A stretch of 64,000 nt of DNA from positions 496,001-560,000 of the forward strand of contig CAWEOA010000008.1 of NCBI GenBank assembly GCA_963810615.1, written 5' to 3'. Under the pieces are notes generated by a model, which made no database searches, had not been told where the DNA came from, and worked only from the letters and a program-made list of their open reading frames with translations. A program made the translations under genes and the position numbers. Position 1 is the stretch's first letter, and every line of letters starts with the position of its first letter. Below, in pieces: positions 8,931 to 18,156 of this stretch. The DNA comes from JARRQJ01 sp963810615. Lineage in GTDB: Bacteria > Pseudomonadota > Gammaproteobacteria > DRLM01.

Positions 8931-9221
8931 TTATGTCAGTTTGTGGAGTTCTAATTTTTTTCTTAAGGTCGTGCGATTAATGCCCAGAATCCTGGCGGCC
9001 TGGCTTTGATTGCCGCGCACATGATTCATGACCGCTTCGAATAAGGGGCGTTCTACTTCGCTGATCACCATATTGTAGAGATCGTCCGGCGGATGGCCGT
9101 CCAGATCGCTGAAATAACATGTCAATGCGGTTTGCACGGCGCTGCTCAAAGGTTTTTTGCGCCTTTCCTGCACTACTGCAGACTCATGATAAGTAGGTTT
9201 CTGTTTAATTATTGAGTTCAT
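8931..9221 (-). CDS. fis: DNA-binding protein Fis
   Basis: This 96-aa nucleoid protein bends DNA and modulates transcription, including rRNA promoters and site-specific recombination. The C-terminal helix-turn-helix is intact (NQSQAARILGINRTTLRKKL), and the length agrees with Fis (about 98 aa). It starts 8 bp after the dusB stop codon, the classic dusB-fis operon, which points to a gammaproteobacterium or a close relative. The N-terminal arm (residues 1-25) is less conserved, as is usual. Confidence 0.97.
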   Translation of the reverse strand: MNSIIKQKPTYHESAVVQERRKKPLSSAVQTALTCYFSDLDGHPPDDLYNMVISEVERPLFEAVMNHVRGNQSQAARILGINRTTLRKKLELHKLT

Positions 9222-9229
9222 ATCATTGT

Positions 9230-10216
9230 TTAAGCGGCGAGGGCGGCGCCTTCTTCCGCCGCATCCAGAAATGCCCGGACTTGTTGTAGTTGTTCTGTGG
9301 TGGTGGTCGCACCGTTGATTGCTTGTCGGAAGTTTCCGACGTCGGTCTGGTCTTTACTGTACCAGGCGATATGTTTGCGTGCCACCAATACACCGGTATG
9401 TTCGCCGTAAAATTCATAGAGGCGATGGAGATGGCCGATAAGAATATCTCGTCTTTCTGATATTGCCGGTTCCGGCAGCAAGCTGCCCGTTTCAAGATAG
9501 TGTTGGATCATGCGAAACAACCACGGACGCCCTTGCGCGGCGCGGCCGATCATGATGGCATCGGCGCCGGTCTGTTGTAAAACCCATAGTGCCTTTTCCG
9601 GGCTATCGATATCGCCGTTGGCAATGATGGGAATGGATACCACCGCCTTGATGGCGGCGATGGTTGCGTATTCCGCCTCGCCGCTGAACCCGCAGGCGCG
9701 GGTACGGCCATGAACGGCCAGGGCTTGGATGCCGGCTTGTTCGGCGATGCGTGCGATGGCGATGCCGTTGCGCTGCGTAGTATCCCAGCCGGTACGTATC
9801 TTGAGTGTCACCGGTACCGGGACGGCGTTGACGACGGATTCAAGTATGCGCACGACCAAGGCCTCGTCGCGCAACAAGGCCGAGCCGGCCAGGGCATTAC
9901 ACACCTTTTTCGCCGGGCAACCCATGTTGATGTCGATGATCTCCGCGCCGTTGTCGACGTTGTAGCGGGCTGCCTCGGCCATCATCACAGGATCGGCGCC
10001 GGCGATCTGTACCGAGCGGGGTTTGGTTTCACCGCGATGATCGATGCGACGCTGCGTCTTGCGGCTGCCCCATAATTGAGAGTTGGCGGTGACCATTTCC
10101 GATACCGCAAGCCCGGCGCCCATGTCCTTGCACAATTGCCGGAACGGCCGGTCGGTAACACCCGCCATGGGGGCGAGTATCAATTTGTTCGGCAGTGTAT
10201 AAGGTCCGATGCGCAT
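9230..10216 (-). CDS. dusB: tRNA-dihydrouridine synthase B
   Basis: This 328-aa FMN enzyme reduces specific uridines to dihydrouridine in the tRNA D-loop. Recognisable segments are LAPMAGVTDRPFRQLC at the N-terminus, the catalytic region INMGCPAKKVCNALAGSALL, the phosphate/FMN segments IIANGDIDSPEKA and IMIGRAAQGRPW, and a C-terminal helical domain ending in RKHIAWY and a short tail. The length fits the family. It is the first gene of the dusB-fis unit. A 242-bp AT-rich gap upstream separates it from the DUF3426 gene and probably holds the promoter. Confidence 0.96.
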   Translation of the reverse strand: MRIGPYTLPNKLILAPMAGVTDRPFRQLCKDMGAGLAVSEMVTANSQLWGSRKTQRRIDHRGETKPRSVQIAGADPVMMAEAARYNVDNGAEIIDINMGCPAKKVCNALAGSALLRDEALVVRILESVVNAVPVPVTLKIRTGWDTTQRNGIAIARIAEQAGIQALAVHGRTRACGFSGEAEYATIAAIKAVVSIPIIANGDIDSPEKALWVLQQTGADAIMIGRAAQGRPWLFRMIQHYLETGSLLPEPAISERRDILIGHLHRLYEFYGEHTGVLVARKHIAWYSKDQTDVGNFRQAINGATTTTEQLQQVRAFLDAAEEGAALAA

Positions 10217-10458
10217 TGTTCTTCGCAGGCGTTGCGTAGTCCGAGGGGGAAAGGACCGTAATCATACCCCCAAGCGGGCATGCTAATAAAGGGCATTGAT
10301 GCATGCAAAAGGCGTTGCAATAAAGTCAATGATGCATTATGAGATTAACTTAGTTTTTTTCCTTCATGAGGTGCTTGTGATCACGAGCTTACATGATTGA
10401 TTTTGTTTCTCTCGTCTGATGTGTTTCTTCGCTAGAGCGTTTTTTCACGCTGTAAATA

Positions 10459-11709
10459 TCACAACAATTCAAACTGAAAGCTGACGGCCTCCTTGCCCGG
10501 GTCGGCAATCTCCAGGCTGATGTGTACCGGCTGATGGGGCGGCATCCCCACTTGAAGCGAGGTGCCTGCCGGGAGGTACTCGCTGGGACGGAAGCGACGA
10601 CCGGCCACGAGTTGATTGTTAAGGTCGGAAAATCGAATTTCCAATAATGGATAGGGTTGAGGAAAGTCCGCTTCGTTAACCAGGGTGGCCTCGATGAGCA
10701 AAGCATTGGGCCGGCTGGGGTGGGATTGTACGAGGCGGTTGACGAGGCTGATGCGGCTGACGTCGCGTCGCAACGGCGTATTGCAGGATACCAGCGCACA
10801 GAAACGTGTCAGCCACGGGCGTAATTCAGGGTATTGCGACAGGTCGTTGCGATTGAAGTAGGCGTATTGCCCGAGTAATACCACGATCAGCACAATGTTC
10901 GTTATGGCCCACACGGCCGTCTTTAAACGTCCGTTGCCGGCTTCTGTCGTCGATATGCGTCGCGGCTCCGCGGCAATGATGCCGAGATCGGGTAGTTTGC
11001 TGTCGGCTTGGTCCGAGAGCGGCGTAGCGGCTTTGCGCTGTTCTGCCGCCGGGGCGAGGGGCGGCGCGTCGGCGGCATCGTCCGCAAGGATACGAAAAGC
11101 GGGAGCCGTAGCCTCGTCGTGGGTGTCGTGGTGCGTAACGGCCGCATTTTCCCAGGGGGCCGTGGCAGCGCTGCTTTCAGGTTCAAGCGGCGTCAGGGGC
11201 GGAGATTCAGTCAGGTCTTCGCCTGCATCAAGAAGCGGTTCCGGCGTCGTTTCAATTTCTTCAATCTCGAAGGACGGCTCGAACGTTATGGGTTCCTCAT
11301 AGTCAACGGCCTCAACGGCCTCAACGGCCTCAACGGCCTCAACAGGTTCAACAGGTTCAACAGGTTCAACAGGTTCAACAGGTTCAACAGGTTCAACAGG
11401 TTCAACAGGTTCAACAGGTTCAACAGGTTCAACAGGTTCAACAGGTTCAACAGGTTCAACAGGCTCAACAGGCTCAACAGGCTCAACAGGCTCAACAGGC
11501 TCAACAGGCTCAACAGGCTCAACAGGTTCCGCGGTCTCGATAGCCGGCGGAGCGGCTGGAGTCGCAAAGCTGGCGAGCGATTCGGAGAGGCGTCCCAAGG
11601 CGTTGAAGCTGTGATCGCAAAGGCCGCAGCGCACCTGTCCGTGCGCCTGCGCCAATTGTTCGGCATATATCCTGAAGACAGTGTTACATTGCGGGCATTG
11701 GGTGAACAT
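10459..11709 (-). CDS. Zinc-ribbon, DUF3426 membrane protein with a 75-residue Val-Glu-Pro repeat
   Basis: This 416-aa protein starts with an MJ0042-type zinc ribbon (C5xxC8 and C28xxC31). A long acidic linker follows, made largely of 25 tandem triplets (21 EPV and 4 EAV), then more acidic sequence. A single transmembrane helix (AVWAITNIVLIVVLLGQYAYF, about residues 270-290) leads to a C-terminal DUF3426 domain that ends in PGKEAVSFQFELL. By topology the zinc ribbon and repeat should be cytoplasmic and DUF3426 periplasmic. Function is unknown, though the gene commonly sits between prmA and dusB in gammaproteobacteria. The repeat makes the protein unusually long; family members vary mainly in this linker. 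Confidence 0.88.
   Translation of the reverse strand: MFTQCPQCNTVFRIYAEQLAQAHGQVRCGLCDHSFNALGRLSESLASFATPAAPPAIETAEPVEPVEPVEPVEPVEPVEPVEPVEPVEPVEPVEPVEPVEPVEPVEPVEPVEPVEPVEPVEPVEAVEAVEAVEAVDYEEPITFEPSFEIEEIETTPEPLLDAGEDLTESPPLTPLEPESSAATAPWENAAVTHHDTHDEATAPAFRILADDAADAPPLAPAAEQRKAATPLSDQADSKLPDLGIIAAEPRRISTTEAGNGRLKTAVWAITNIVLIVVLLGQYAYFNRNDLSQYPELRPWLTRFCALVSCNTPLRRDVSRISLVNRLVQSHPSRPNALLIEATLVNEADFPQPYPLLEIRFSDLNNQLVAGRRFRPSEYLPAGTSLQVGMPPHQPVHISLEIADPGKEAVSFQFELL
11303..11527. repeat. Tandem 9-bp repeat, 25 perfect-length units, inside the DUF3426 gene
   Basis: Reading the plus strand, the array is four TCAACGGCC units (11303-11338), thirteen identical TCAACAGGT units (11339-11455), seven identical TCAACAGGC units (11456-11518) and one final TCAACAGGT (11519-11527). 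It totals 225 bp with no length errors, so the frame is kept. Blocks of identical synonymous variants indicate recent expansion by slippage or unequal exchange. Confidence 0.97.
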
Positions 11710-11755
11710 GCAGGGTGTAGCTTCCCTTCTTAAATTTATTCTTCATGCTGAACGA

Positions 11756-12643
11756 TCAACAGGCGGCATCGGTACGTTGCCCACTGAGCCTAACCCATTC
11801 GTCCCGGGTAGTGGCCGGTTCCATGTTAAACCAAGTGCGATATTTTTCCAGCAGGCTGGCGGCTTGGTCGGTCAAGATTCCGGACAGTACTAATTTTCCT
11901 CCGGGCCGGACAAGGCTGGCGAAGCGGGGGGCGAGTTCCAACAACGGGCCGGAGAGAATATTGGCCAGCAGCACGTCCGCCGTTACTGCCGGCAATGCCT
12001 CGGGTGCGTGGATGGATATGTGCTCGTCTACCTGATTGGCGCGCGCATTATTTGTCGTGGCCGTCAGCGCCTGGGGATCGTAATCCACAGCCCAGATGCG
12101 GCGCGCGCCCAGTTTGGCGGCGGCGATCGCCAGGATGCCGGAGCCGCAGCCATAGTCGATCACGGTTTTGTCATGCAGCTCCTGGGCATCCAACCATTCC
12201 AGGCACAAGGCCGTAGTGGGATGGGTGCCGGTGCCGAAGGCCAGGCCGGGATCGAGCAGGATGTTGACGGCTTCGGGCTGCGGTGGGCTGTGCCAATGAG
12301 GGCAGACCCACAGTCGGCGCCCGAAGCGCAGCGGTTGAAACTGATCCATCCATGCCCGTTCCCAATCCTGATCATCCACTTGGGAGACGCTTGTCCGCAG
12401 CAGCGGATCTGAGAGATCACTGCGCAGGGTGTCGAGAATGAGAGTCGTATTGGCGTCTGCCGCAAATAAGCCGGTCACACTGGTATTGGACCACATCTGG
12501 GTTTCGCCGGGCAGCGGTTCGAGGATGGCTTGATCGGCGCCGTCTTCAAAGGTGACGGAAACCGCCCCGGCCGCGTCGAGCAGCTCGGAGAGTTGCTCGG
12601 GGTCGTGGGAGGAGCTGTCAATGGTGATACGTAACCAGGCCAT
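11756..12643 (-). CDS. prmA: Ribosomal protein L11 methyltransferase
   Basis: This 295-aa protein methylates ribosomal protein L11. It has the PrmA N-terminal substrate-binding region (WLRITIDSSSHDPEQLSELL) and the central linker with WERAWMDQFQPLRFG. The methyltransferase domain carries the SAM loop VIDYGCGSGILAIAAAKLGA, preceded by DPGLAFGTGTHPTT and followed by VLLANILSGPL. Length and motif order match E. coli PrmA. It lies directly downstream of accC on the same strand (36 bp), a common arrangement. Confidence 0.96.
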   Translation of the reverse strand: MAWLRITIDSSSHDPEQLSELLDAAGAVSVTFEDGADQAILEPLPGETQMWSNTSVTGLFAADANTTLILDTLRSDLSDPLLRTSVSQVDDQDWERAWMDQFQPLRFGRRLWVCPHWHSPPQPEAVNILLDPGLAFGTGTHPTTALCLEWLDAQELHDKTVIDYGCGSGILAIAAAKLGARRIWAVDYDPQALTATTNNARANQVDEHISIHAPEALPAVTADVLLANILSGPLLELAPRFASLVRPGGKLVLSGILTDQAASLLEKYRTWFNMEPATTRDEWVRLSGQRTDAAC

Positions 12644-12679
12644 AAAGTCGGCTGTTAGCGGCAGGTTAAAAGCGTGCGG

Positions 12680-14029
12680 CTATGAGCTGGGTCCCTTGAG
12701 TTGCTGTTCCAGGAAATGGATGTTGGTGCCGCCCGTCTTGAAGGTGGCGTCGCTCAAGATGTCGCGATGCAGAGGCACATTGGTCTTGATGCCTTCCACC
12801 ACGATCTCGGTGAGCGCAGTGCGCATGCGCGCCAGGGCTATATCGCGGTCATCGCCAAAGGCGATGAGTTTGCCGATCATGGAATCGTAATACGGCGGCA
12901 CGGTGTAGCCGGTATACAAATGTGTGTCCACCCGTATGCCCGGTCCGCCGGGGGGGTGATAGAGGCTGATGGTGCCCGGCGAGGGGGTGAAGGTCTTGGG
13001 GTCCTCGGCGTTGATGCGGCATTCCATGGCATGGCCGGAGAAGACGATGTCCTTCTGTTTGAAAGACAAAGGTTCGCCGGCGGCGATTTTAAGTTGCTCC
13101 TTGACGATATCGATGCCGGTGATCATCTCCGTGACCGGGTGCTCCACCTGCAGGCGGGTATTCATTTCAATGAAATAGAAATTACCGTCTTCATAGAGGA
13201 ATTCAAAGGTGCCGGCGCCGCGGTAATCGATATCGATACAGGCTTGCGCGCAACGCTTGCCCATCTTATTGCGCAGCTCCTCCGGGATGCCGGGGGCCGG
13301 TGCCTCCTCGATGACCTTTTGATGGCGGCGCTGCATGGAGCAGTCGCGCTCCCCTAAATGGATGGCATTGCCCTGGCCGTCGGCCAGCACCTGAAACTCG
13401 ATGTGGCGGGGATTTTCCAGGAACTTTTCCATGTAGACCGTGGCGTTGCCGAAGGCCGCGCCCGCTTCGCTTTTGGTGAGGGACACGGAATTGAGCAGCG
13501 TTCCTTCGCTGTGCACCACGCGCATGCCGCGCCCGCCGCCGCCGCCCGCCGCCTTGATGATCACCGGAAAACCGATCTGCTTGGCCAGGGCCTGGATCTC
13601 ATCGGGATCGTCACTCAGCGGTCCATCGGAACCGGGCACGCACGGAATTCCGGCCTTCTTCATGGCTTCAATCGCGGAGATCTTGTCGCCCATCAGGCGG
13701 ATGGTGTCGGGGCGCGGCCCGATGAAGATGAAGCCGCTGCGGTCCACCGCCTCGGCGAAGTCGGCGTTTTCCGACAGGAAGCCGTAGCCGGGGTGGATGG
13801 CGACGGCGTCGGTGACCTCCGCGGCGCTGATCACCGCCGGTATATTGAGATAGCTCAGTGCGGCAGCCGGTGGACCGATGCACACCGATTCGTCGGCCAA
13901 CCGCACGTGTTTGAGGTCGCGATCGGCGGTGGAGTGAATGGCGACCGTTTTGATGCCGAGTTCACGACAAGCGCGCCAGATACGGAGAGCGATTTCGCCG
14001 CGGTTGGCGATAACAATTTTATCCAGCAT
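12680..14029 (-). CDS. accC: Acetyl-CoA carboxylase, biotin carboxylase subunit
   Basis: This 449-aa ATP-grasp enzyme carboxylates the biotin of AccB, the first half-reaction of fatty acid synthesis. It reads MLDKIVIANRGEIALRI at the start, then IHPGYGFLSENADFAE, the glycine-rich ATP loop KAAGGGGGRGMR, ERDCSMQRRHQKVIEEAPAP and EMNTRLQVEHPVTE. An alternative GTG start four codons upstream (14041) has an AGGT that could serve as ribosome site. The ATG at 14029 matches the E. coli N-terminus. It follows accB closely, forming the usual accBC pair. Confidence 0.97.
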   Translation of the reverse strand: MLDKIVIANRGEIALRIWRACRELGIKTVAIHSTADRDLKHVRLADESVCIGPPAAALSYLNIPAVISAAEVTDAVAIHPGYGFLSENADFAEAVDRSGFIFIGPRPDTIRLMGDKISAIEAMKKAGIPCVPGSDGPLSDDPDEIQALAKQIGFPVIIKAAGGGGGRGMRVVHSEGTLLNSVSLTKSEAGAAFGNATVYMEKFLENPRHIEFQVLADGQGNAIHLGERDCSMQRRHQKVIEEAPAPGIPEELRNKMGKRCAQACIDIDYRGAGTFEFLYEDGNFYFIEMNTRLQVEHPVTEMITGIDIVKEQLKIAAGEPLSFKQKDIVFSGHAMECRINAEDPKTFTPSPGTISLYHPPGGPGIRVDTHLYTGYTVPPYYDSMIGKLIAFGDDRDIALARMRTALTEIVVEGIKTNVPLHRDILSDATFKTGGTNIHFLEQQLKGPSS

Positions 14030-14064
14030 GGATTTGGACACCGTGACCTGATATGTGACAGTTA

Positions 14065-14520
14065 TTATTCAATGACGAACAGGGGCTGGCCGTATTCCAC
14101 CGGTTGGCCGTTTTCGACCAGGATGGCCTTGATCGAGCCCGCCTTGTCCGCTTCGATTTGATTGAACATCTTCATCGCTTCGATGATGCACAAGGTTTCG
14201 CCGACGTCGACCCGTTGTCCTACCTCCACGAAGGATTTGTTGCCCGGCGCGGAGGAGCGGTAAAAGGTCCCCACCATGGGGCTGGTGACCACGTGGCCGC
14301 TGGGAATGCTCGGCTCAGCAGCCGGCGCCGGCGCCGCTGCAGGTGTCGCCGCAGCCGGGGCGGGCATGGCCATCCCCGGCTGCGGCGCCATGTACATCGC
14401 CGCGCCGCCGGTGGGGTGACGGCTGATGCGTACCGATTCTTCGCCTTCGTGGATCTCAAGCTCGGAGACCCCGGATTCTTCCAGCAGCTCGATGAGTTTT
14501 TTAACCTTGCGTATATCCAT
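14065..14520 (-). CDS. accB: Biotin carboxyl carrier protein of acetyl-CoA carboxylase
   Basis: This 151-aa carrier has three parts: a short helical N-terminus (MDIRKVKKLIELLEESG), a flexible Ala/Pro linker (about 48-72), and the biotinyl domain with the motif EAMKM, where Lys117 is the biotinylated residue. SPMVGTFYRS and ENGQPVEYGQPLF also match the family. It sits between aroQ (20 bp upstream) and accC (35 bp downstream) on the same strand, the conserved aroQ-accB-accC order. Confidence 0.97.
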   Translation of the reverse strand: MDIRKVKKLIELLEESGVSELEIHEGEESVRISRHPTGGAAMYMAPQPGMAMPAPAAATPAAAPAPAAEPSIPSGHVVTSPMVGTFYRSSAPGNKSFVEVGQRVDVGETLCIIEAMKMFNQIEADKAGSIKAILVENGQPVEYGQPLFVIE

Positions 14521-14540
14521 GTCGATCCATATGAAGTTGT

Positions 14541-14984
14541 TTATTTATTCGAGAGATGCCGCAGGGCGGCCTGCAGCGCCAGTTCGTAGCCTTGAGCTCC
14601 CAAGCCGCTGATGACTCCCAAGGCAGCATCGGAAAAATAGGAGTGGCGGCGGAAGGGTTCACGGCTGTAAATATTGGAGAGGTGCACCTCGATAAAGGGA
14701 ATCTTCACCGCCAGCAAGGCGTCGCGCAGTGCGACGCTGGTATGGGTGTAGCCAGCCGGATTGATGATAATGAAGGCCACGCCCTCGTTGCCCGCGGCGT
14801 GAATGCGATCAATTAGATCGTGTTCGGCATTGCTTTGAAAACTCGCTAATTGATGGCCGGCCGCGGTGGCGATGGCCTCCAGGTGCTGATTGATGGCATC
14901 CAGGGTCGTGAGTCCGTAATGCGCAGGTTCCCGGCTACCAAGCAGATTCAAATTGGGTCCGTGCATTACCAGGAGTGTCGCCAT
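14541..14984 (-). CDS. aroQ: Type II 3-dehydroquinate dehydratase
   Basis: This 147-aa enzyme dehydrates 3-dehydroquinate in the shikimate pathway. The N-terminus LLVMHGPNLNLLGSREPAHYG contains the catalytic tyrosine loop. NPAGYTHTSVALRDAL holds the substrate-binding Asn and His, and IEVHLSNIYSREPFRRHSY is also typical. Length agrees with the dodecameric type II enzymes. It begins the aroQ-accB-accC group; a 220-bp non-coding gap upstream probably carries the promoter. Confidence 0.96.
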   Translation of the reverse strand: MATLLVMHGPNLNLLGSREPAHYGLTTLDAINQHLEAIATAAGHQLASFQSNAEHDLIDRIHAAGNEGVAFIIINPAGYTHTSVALRDALLAVKIPFIEVHLSNIYSREPFRRHSYFSDAALGVISGLGAQGYELALQAALRHLSNK

Positions 14985-15208
14985 GTCCTATCCTTGAGGG
15001 CGAGGGAGTGGAAACTCGCCCATTTTTTCTTTGAACCGAGGATGACCGATCAAGCGTGCGGGGTATATTCCCGTATTTTTCAATCATTGGCGCTCATTCT
15101 GCATGGCAAGATGGGATTTGTCCATATTTGCCTCTCTTCGCGGTCATTCGCGGTAGATCGCCGCGAAATACCGTAAGCTTGGCCCTTAGAGGTGCCAGGG
15201 GTGAGTCG

Positions 15209-15778
15209 TTAAAGCAGAGATTCGATAACCTGCCGGGCAAGGTCCTGAGACATGGCGCCATATTGGATAAAGGCGATTTGCCCTTTGCGGTTGATGAAGG
15301 CCGTGTAGGGCACGACGCCCTGGTTATCACCATAGGTGTCGGCCACTTTGACGGCCTGATCTTCGCCGATCAATACCGGGTAGCCGATGGTGCTGGTCTT
15401 GAGATAGGTTTGTACGGCGTCCAGATCATCGAGCGCGACCCCGACGAATTGAAATCCTTTGTTGGCGTATTGTTTTTGCAGGATATTGAAATCGGTGATC
15501 TCCTGTTTGCAGGGCTCGCACCACGTGGCCCAGAAGTTGACGGCCAAGACTTTGCCATCCCATTCTTTGATATTGCGCGGCTTGCCGGTGACATCGGGCA
15601 TGGTGAAATCCGGTCGTGCCCGGCTGATCATCGGTGACTGTGTTTCAGCCTGGGGTTCCTGGCCGGCTTGGCCGGGCGGCGCCTGATCCGTGGGCCAATA
15701 TTTGACGATCCCGATGCCCAGTGCCACGGCGGTGACCGCGACGGCCAGACTGAATAGTGCAGTGCTGGGTTTCATCAT
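15209..15778 (-). CDS. TlpA/ResA-like membrane-anchored thiol-disulfide oxidoreductase
   Basis: This 189-aa protein has an N-terminal membrane anchor (about residues 5-25), a Pro/Gln-rich spacer, and a thioredoxin fold with the active site WCEPC (Cys87 and Cys90) in FWATWCEPCKQEI. The cis-Pro segment is VVPYTAFI. It should act in the periplasm as a reductant. Its start overlaps the dsbD stop by four bases (ATGA), so translation is coupled and electrons may come from DsbD. The second ATG, one codon later, is an alternative start. A role in cytochrome c or cysteine reduction is inferred from the family. Confidence 0.9.
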   Translation of the reverse strand: MMKPSTALFSLAVAVTAVALGIGIVKYWPTDQAPPGQAGQEPQAETQSPMISRARPDFTMPDVTGKPRNIKEWDGKVLAVNFWATWCEPCKQEITDFNILQKQYANKGFQFVGVALDDLDAVQTYLKTSTIGYPVLIGEDQAVKVADTYGDNQGVVPYTAFINRKGQIAFIQYGAMSQDLARQVIESLL

Positions 15779-18084
15779 GACCGCGGATTGAGCGCCTGCG
15801 TGACGTGTGCGGAAAATTCCTGTGGCCCGAGATAACCGATGACGCGGAAGGCGCGGCGTTCTTCACCGTCCGTTCCGAAAAACATGATGGAAGGTGGACC
15901 GAAAATCCCGAAGCGTTTTAACAGGGCCTTATCGTCGGCGTCGTTGGCGGTGACATCCGCCTGCAACAACACGGCTTGTTCCAAGGCCTTGTGAACCGTG
16001 GGGTCGGAGAAGGTCTGATGTTCCATTTCTTTGCAACTCACGCACCAGTCGGCATAGAAATCGAGCATCACCGTTTTGCCACTGAGGCTGGCGGTGTGTA
16101 AGGCTTGTTCTAAGCCTTTTACGCCCTTGACCGGGATGAACTTCAAGGCACCGTTATCCGCAGCCGCGGTATGCATCCCGGCAATGGACAGGCTGCGCAA
16201 GGGTTGCAGGGGACTGCTGCCGCCACTGGTCGCCCCGAGCAGCATGGCGCCGCCGTAGATCAACATCACAACCCCCAGGCCTTTCCATAATTTCTGCCAG
16301 CCGCCGGCCTCGGTCTGCAGTCGTTCCAGGGCACCCATGTAGATGGCGGATACCACCAGCAGGATACCCCACAGGGCCAGGGTGGCCTGCGGCGGGATGA
16401 TGCGATCCAGCATCCACACCGCCAGCGCCAGTAGCAGTACGCCAAAGATGGACTTGACCGCATCCATCCAGCCGCTGGCCTTGGGCAGCCATTTGCCCGC
16501 CGAGGTACCAATAGCCAGCAAGGGGACGCCCATCCCCAGGCTGAGGGCGAACAGGGCGCTGCCGCCGAGCACGGCATTGCCGCTCTGACCGATGACGATA
16601 AGCGCTGCCGCCAAAGGTGCGGCCAGGCAGGGGCCGACGATGAGGGCGGACAGCATGCCCATGATGGCGGCGCCGATGACACTTCCCGACTTTTGTCGGT
16701 TGCTGATCTGGCTGATCTTGGTCTGCCAGCTGTTGGGAATCTGCAGGTTATAGAAACCGAACATAGACAGCGCCAGTAGCACGAACAAGGCGCTGAAGCT
16801 GCCGATGATCCACGGGTTTTGGAAGGCGACCTGCAGGTTGGCGCCGAACAGGCCGGCGAGCACGCCGGCGAAGGTGTAGGTGACCGCCATCGCCAATACA
16901 TAGGCCAGGGACAGGCGGAAGGCCTTGCGCGTGGTGACCTGCGGCCCCTGGCCGACGATGATGCTGGAGAGTATGGGCAGCATGGGAAACATGCAGGGGG
17001 TAAAGGCCAGCAGCAGGCCCGCGCCGAAGAACAGCAGGATGGTCAGAAAGCGATTGCCGCTGACCAGGGATTGCGCCAGGCGATCTTGTTCGGACACGAA
17101 CGGTGCGGATGCTGGGGCTGGGCCGGCAGCGGCGGCCCCGGTGCTTGTCGTCGCCGCCGCCAAGCTGAGCGCCGTGCTCTTGGTGATAGGCGGATAACAC
17201 AGACCCGCGTCGGCGCAACCTTGGTAGTGAGTCTCCAAAGTCAGCGTTTGGGCGGCGCCGGCACTGACACGCAGAGGCAAGGCAACCTCCATTTGATTGT
17301 AGTAGACCTCGCTGTGACCGAAAGTCTCATCGGTTTTGGCGACGCCGGCGGGTAGGGTGTATTCGCCCAGGGATATGCCTTTGGCGTCACGCAAGGTGAA
17401 GGAGAATTTTTTGCGGTAGAGATAATAACCCTTGGCTATCTGCCAGCGCGCCAGGATATGGTTCGGACCGGTGGCCTCGGCCTGGTACATGAAGGCCTGA
17501 TCGGGATCGAGGAATTTCTGATCATTACTATGTAGTCCCAGGCGGTCGCCCAGTTCGCTGAAAAATCCCTTTTCGCTCTCGTTCTGAGGGGTGGCGAAGG
17601 GAGGAGCGACGGCGGCCAGACGCAGCGCGGCCTGTTGCGGGTGGGGCGGAAAACAGACGCCGGCGTCGGCACAGCCCTGTGAGGTGGCGGTGAGGGTGAA
17701 GGCCAGGGCGTCGCTGCCGCGCTGGCGCAGCACGGGGATGTCGACGCTCAGGGAGCCGCGGTAGATGGCCTCTTTGCCAAAATATTCATCGTTCTTGATT
17801 TCGGTGGGCGCGGGAAAGACCGGGTCGGCCAGCTTGACGTCGGGGTTGTCGGACTTGAAATGGATCTTGTCCCGATACATGTAATAGCCGTCGGCGATCC
17901 GCCATTGCACCCGCAGCATATCCGCGGCAATGGGTCGGGCGGAAAACTGAAAGGCCTGCTGCGGTGAGAGAAGATCCTTGGGATCGATGCCGGCGGCGCC
18001 GGCGATGCCCGCCCACAACCATAACAGGCCAATGAGCCAGGTTCGCAGCGGCGGCAAGGCAAAGCGAAGGGCGCTCAAGGGCAT
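15775..18084 (-). CDS. dsbD: Thiol:disulfide interchange protein DsbD with duplicated N-terminal domain
   Basis: This 769-aa protein moves electrons from cytoplasmic thioredoxin to periplasmic thiols. After a signal sequence there are two copies of the DsbD alpha domain, each with its redox pair: Cys138/Cys144 (GCADAGVCFPP) and Cys290/Cys296 (GCADAGLCYPP). The eight-helix membrane domain follows (about 345-590) with TPCMFPMLP and VGPCLAAPLAAAL. A C-terminal thioredoxin domain has DWCVSC (Cys681/Cys684). The E. coli protein has one alpha domain and about 565 residues, so the extra copy accounts for most of the additional length. A TlpA-like partner overlaps its 3' end. Confidence 0.95.
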   Translation of the reverse strand: MPLSALRFALPPLRTWLIGLLWLWAGIAGAAGIDPKDLLSPQQAFQFSARPIAADMLRVQWRIADGYYMYRDKIHFKSDNPDVKLADPVFPAPTEIKNDEYFGKEAIYRGSLSVDIPVLRQRGSDALAFTLTATSQGCADAGVCFPPHPQQAALRLAAVAPPFATPQNESEKGFFSELGDRLGLHSNDQKFLDPDQAFMYQAEATGPNHILARWQIAKGYYLYRKKFSFTLRDAKGISLGEYTLPAGVAKTDETFGHSEVYYNQMEVALPLRVSAGAAQTLTLETHYQGCADAGLCYPPITKSTALSLAAATTSTGAAAAGPAPASAPFVSEQDRLAQSLVSGNRFLTILLFFGAGLLLAFTPCMFPMLPILSSIIVGQGPQVTTRKAFRLSLAYVLAMAVTYTFAGVLAGLFGANLQVAFQNPWIIGSFSALFVLLALSMFGFYNLQIPNSWQTKISQISNRQKSGSVIGAAIMGMLSALIVGPCLAAPLAAALIVIGQSGNAVLGGSALFALSLGMGVPLLAIGTSAGKWLPKASGWMDAVKSIFGVLLLALAVWMLDRIIPPQATLALWGILLVVSAIYMGALERLQTEAGGWQKLWKGLGVVMLIYGGAMLLGATSGGSSPLQPLRSLSIAGMHTAAADNGALKFIPVKGVKGLEQALHTASLSGKTVMLDFYADWCVSCKEMEHQTFSDPTVHKALEQAVLLQADVTANDADDKALLKRFGIFGPPSIMFFGTDGEERRAFRVIGYLGPQEFSAHVTQALNPRS

Positions 18085-18156
18085 GGCATCAATTGGAAAG
18101 TCATGGCTAACGAAGTCCCTTATTCCTTGTCTGAACTTACGTTCAGCCGCGGTAGT

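Noticed and set aside
11303..11527. Possible CRISPR-like array
   Set aside because: Units are 9 bp, contiguous and without spacers, and encode an in-frame tripeptide repeat.
11008..11733. Long plus-strand open frame antisense to the DUF3426 gene with an NRF repeat
   Set aside because: The frame exists only because the 9-bp repeat has no stop in this phase; the minus-strand frame has the zinc ribbon, membrane helix and DUF3426 ending.
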